Assembly (NCBI GenBank): GCA_050299835.1
Contig: JBNKWP010000001.1
Location: 62,001 to 126,000, forward strand
Source: JAJDOD01 sp050299835
GTDB lineage: Bacteria > Pseudomonadota > Alphaproteobacteria > Rhodobacterales > Rhodobacteraceae
Reading direction: 5' to 3'
Length of the DNA: 64,000 nucleotides
The position numbers and the translations under genes were made by a program. Each line of letters opens with the position of its first letter. The stretch's first letter is position 1. Positions 63,352-64,000 of the stretch are shown piece by piece. Under the pieces are notes generated by a model. It was not told where the DNA came from and searched no databases. It was given only the letters and a program-made list of their open reading frames with translations.

Positions 63352-64000
63352 GTGTCAAACGAAGATCCAGAACCGCACGCGCTGGAGGTCGGCTTCGACA
63401 TCCCCGCCCTGCCGGGAACGGACGCGGCACAGATCCATACGCCTGCCCTGATCCTCGATCTCGACGCGCTGGAGCGGAATATCCGCAAGATGGGCGATTA
63501 CGCACAAGCACATGGGATGCGGCATCGGGCGCATGGGAAGATGCACAAGTCGGTCGACATCGCGAAGCTTCAGATGGCGCTCGGCGGAGCCTGCGGAATC
63601 TGTTGCCAGAAGGTATCCGAGGCCGAGGTTTTCCTGCGCGGCGGGGTCGGCGACGTGCTGGTGTCCAACCAGATCCGTGACCCGCTGAAGATCGACCGGC
63701 TCGCAAGACTGCCCAGGCTGGGGGCGACGGTCAGCGTCTGCGTGGATGACCTTGGCAATGTGGCCGAGCTGGATCGGGCGGCGGAGGCGCATGGCACCCG
63801 GATCGGCTGCCTTGTGGAGGTCGATTGTGGTGCCGGACGGTGCGGCGTTGTCGATGTCGCCGTTGCGGCAGGGATTGCAAAGGCAATCGACGGGGCGCCG
63901 AACCTGACGTTCGAAGGGCTTCAAGCCTATCAGGGGTCGATGCAGCATTTGCGAAGCCAGACCGAACGGGAGACGGCCTTTCGCCACGTCGTCGCCACTG
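63352..64000 (+). CDS. Beta-hydroxyaspartate / D-threonine aldolase-type PLP enzyme, 5' part
   Basis: The frame starts at GTG 63352 with AAGGAG 7 bases upstream and runs off the right edge (216 codons visible). It is a fold-type III PLP enzyme; Lys63 in HRAHGKMHKSVD is the likely PLP lysine. The opening VGFDIPALPG and TPALILDLDALERNIRKMGD and the later VEVDCGAGRCGV closely resemble, from memory, Paracoccus beta-hydroxyaspartate aldolase (BhcC/DhaA). The other bhc genes and the BhcR regulator are not upstream, so a D-threonine-type aldolase remains possible. Confidence 0.82.
   Translation, partial: MSNEDPEPHALEVGFDIPALPGTDAAQIHTPALILDLDALERNIRKMGDYAQAHGMRHRAHGKMHKSVDIAKLQMALGGACGICCQKVSEAEVFLRGGVGDVLVSNQIRDPLKIDRLARLPRLGATVSVCVDDLGNVAELDRAAEAHGTRIGCLVEVDCGAGRCGVVDVAVAAGIAKAIDGAPNLTFEGLQAYQGSMQHLRSQTERETAFRHVVAT

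Overview
The window reads as a chromosomal segment of a GC-rich alphaproteobacterium, almost certainly of the family Rhodobacteraceae (order Rhodobacterales). This is an inference from gene content and order: an rnd-lptC-lptA-lptB-hpf-ptsN block, a GT14 glycosyltransferase with the long C-terminal extension seen in this group, a monomeric NADP isocitrate dehydrogenase, a YlxR/L7Ae fusion next to nusA, a beta-hydroxyaspartate/D-threonine aldolase-type enzyme, and DUF1127 and short J-domain proteins. Coding density is very high. Many neighbours overlap by 4 bases (ATGA, GTGA or TGATG). There is no gene-free stretch longer than about 300 bases and no phage, IS element, CRISPR array, rRNA or tRNA was seen.

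Layout. 0-8 kb: glutamate synthase, with gltD (small subunit) and gltB (large subunit) on the minus strand separated by four tandem zinc-binding GFA/CENP-V-type genes, followed by the start of a small conserved gene. 8-16 kb: uppP (undecaprenyl-PP phosphatase), an NDUFA9-like protein, monomeric icd, a small RNase D, then the lipopolysaccharide export genes lptCAB, hpf and ptsN; rpoN, which commonly sits in this neighbourhood, is absent. 16-25.5 kb: a surface-glycan block on the minus strand (cysQ, three GT2/GT4-type glycosyltransferases, galU, a GT14 enzyme, a double sulfotransferase) with a divergent polysaccharide-type ABC permease. Its content suggests a sulfated surface polysaccharide, with CysQ removing the PAP by-product. 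25.5-27.8 kb: an SH3 protein, a DUF1127 peptide, an ArsR-type regulator and alkB.

27.8-43 kb: dnaK-dnaJ behind a sigma-32-like promoter, a second J-domain protein, radC, an OmpA/phosphate-binding-like fusion, secA with a divergent parvulin isomerase, argJ and a Nudix hydrolase. 40.7-46.1 kb: the rimP-nusA-ylxR-infB operon, preceded by a compact leader containing a Rho-independent terminator and a mutually exclusive alternative stem. 46-57 kb: 5-formyltetrahydrofolate cyclo-ligase, an endonuclease/exonuclease/phosphatase lipoprotein, CAP-domain proteins, prolyl aminopeptidase, ubiG, a MarR-nitrilase-glutaredoxin-comF operon, a methyltransferase-fold protein that seems to have lost its SAM motif, hemH, a 52-residue membrane protein, and two L,D-transpeptidase-type proteins. 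57-64 kb: an iron-type ABC permease, a large chemoreceptor downstream of a periplasmic binding protein, and the 5' part of a PLP aldolase gene.

Most of the window is housekeeping. The best candidates for something under-described are the four-gene GFA array inside the GOGAT locus, the rimP-nusA attenuator-like leader, the long imperfect inverted repeat between mutT and infB, the sulfated-glycan block, the degenerate methyltransferase, and the binding-protein/chemoreceptor pair. All positions and motif calls come from reading the sequence; no database search or folding program was run.
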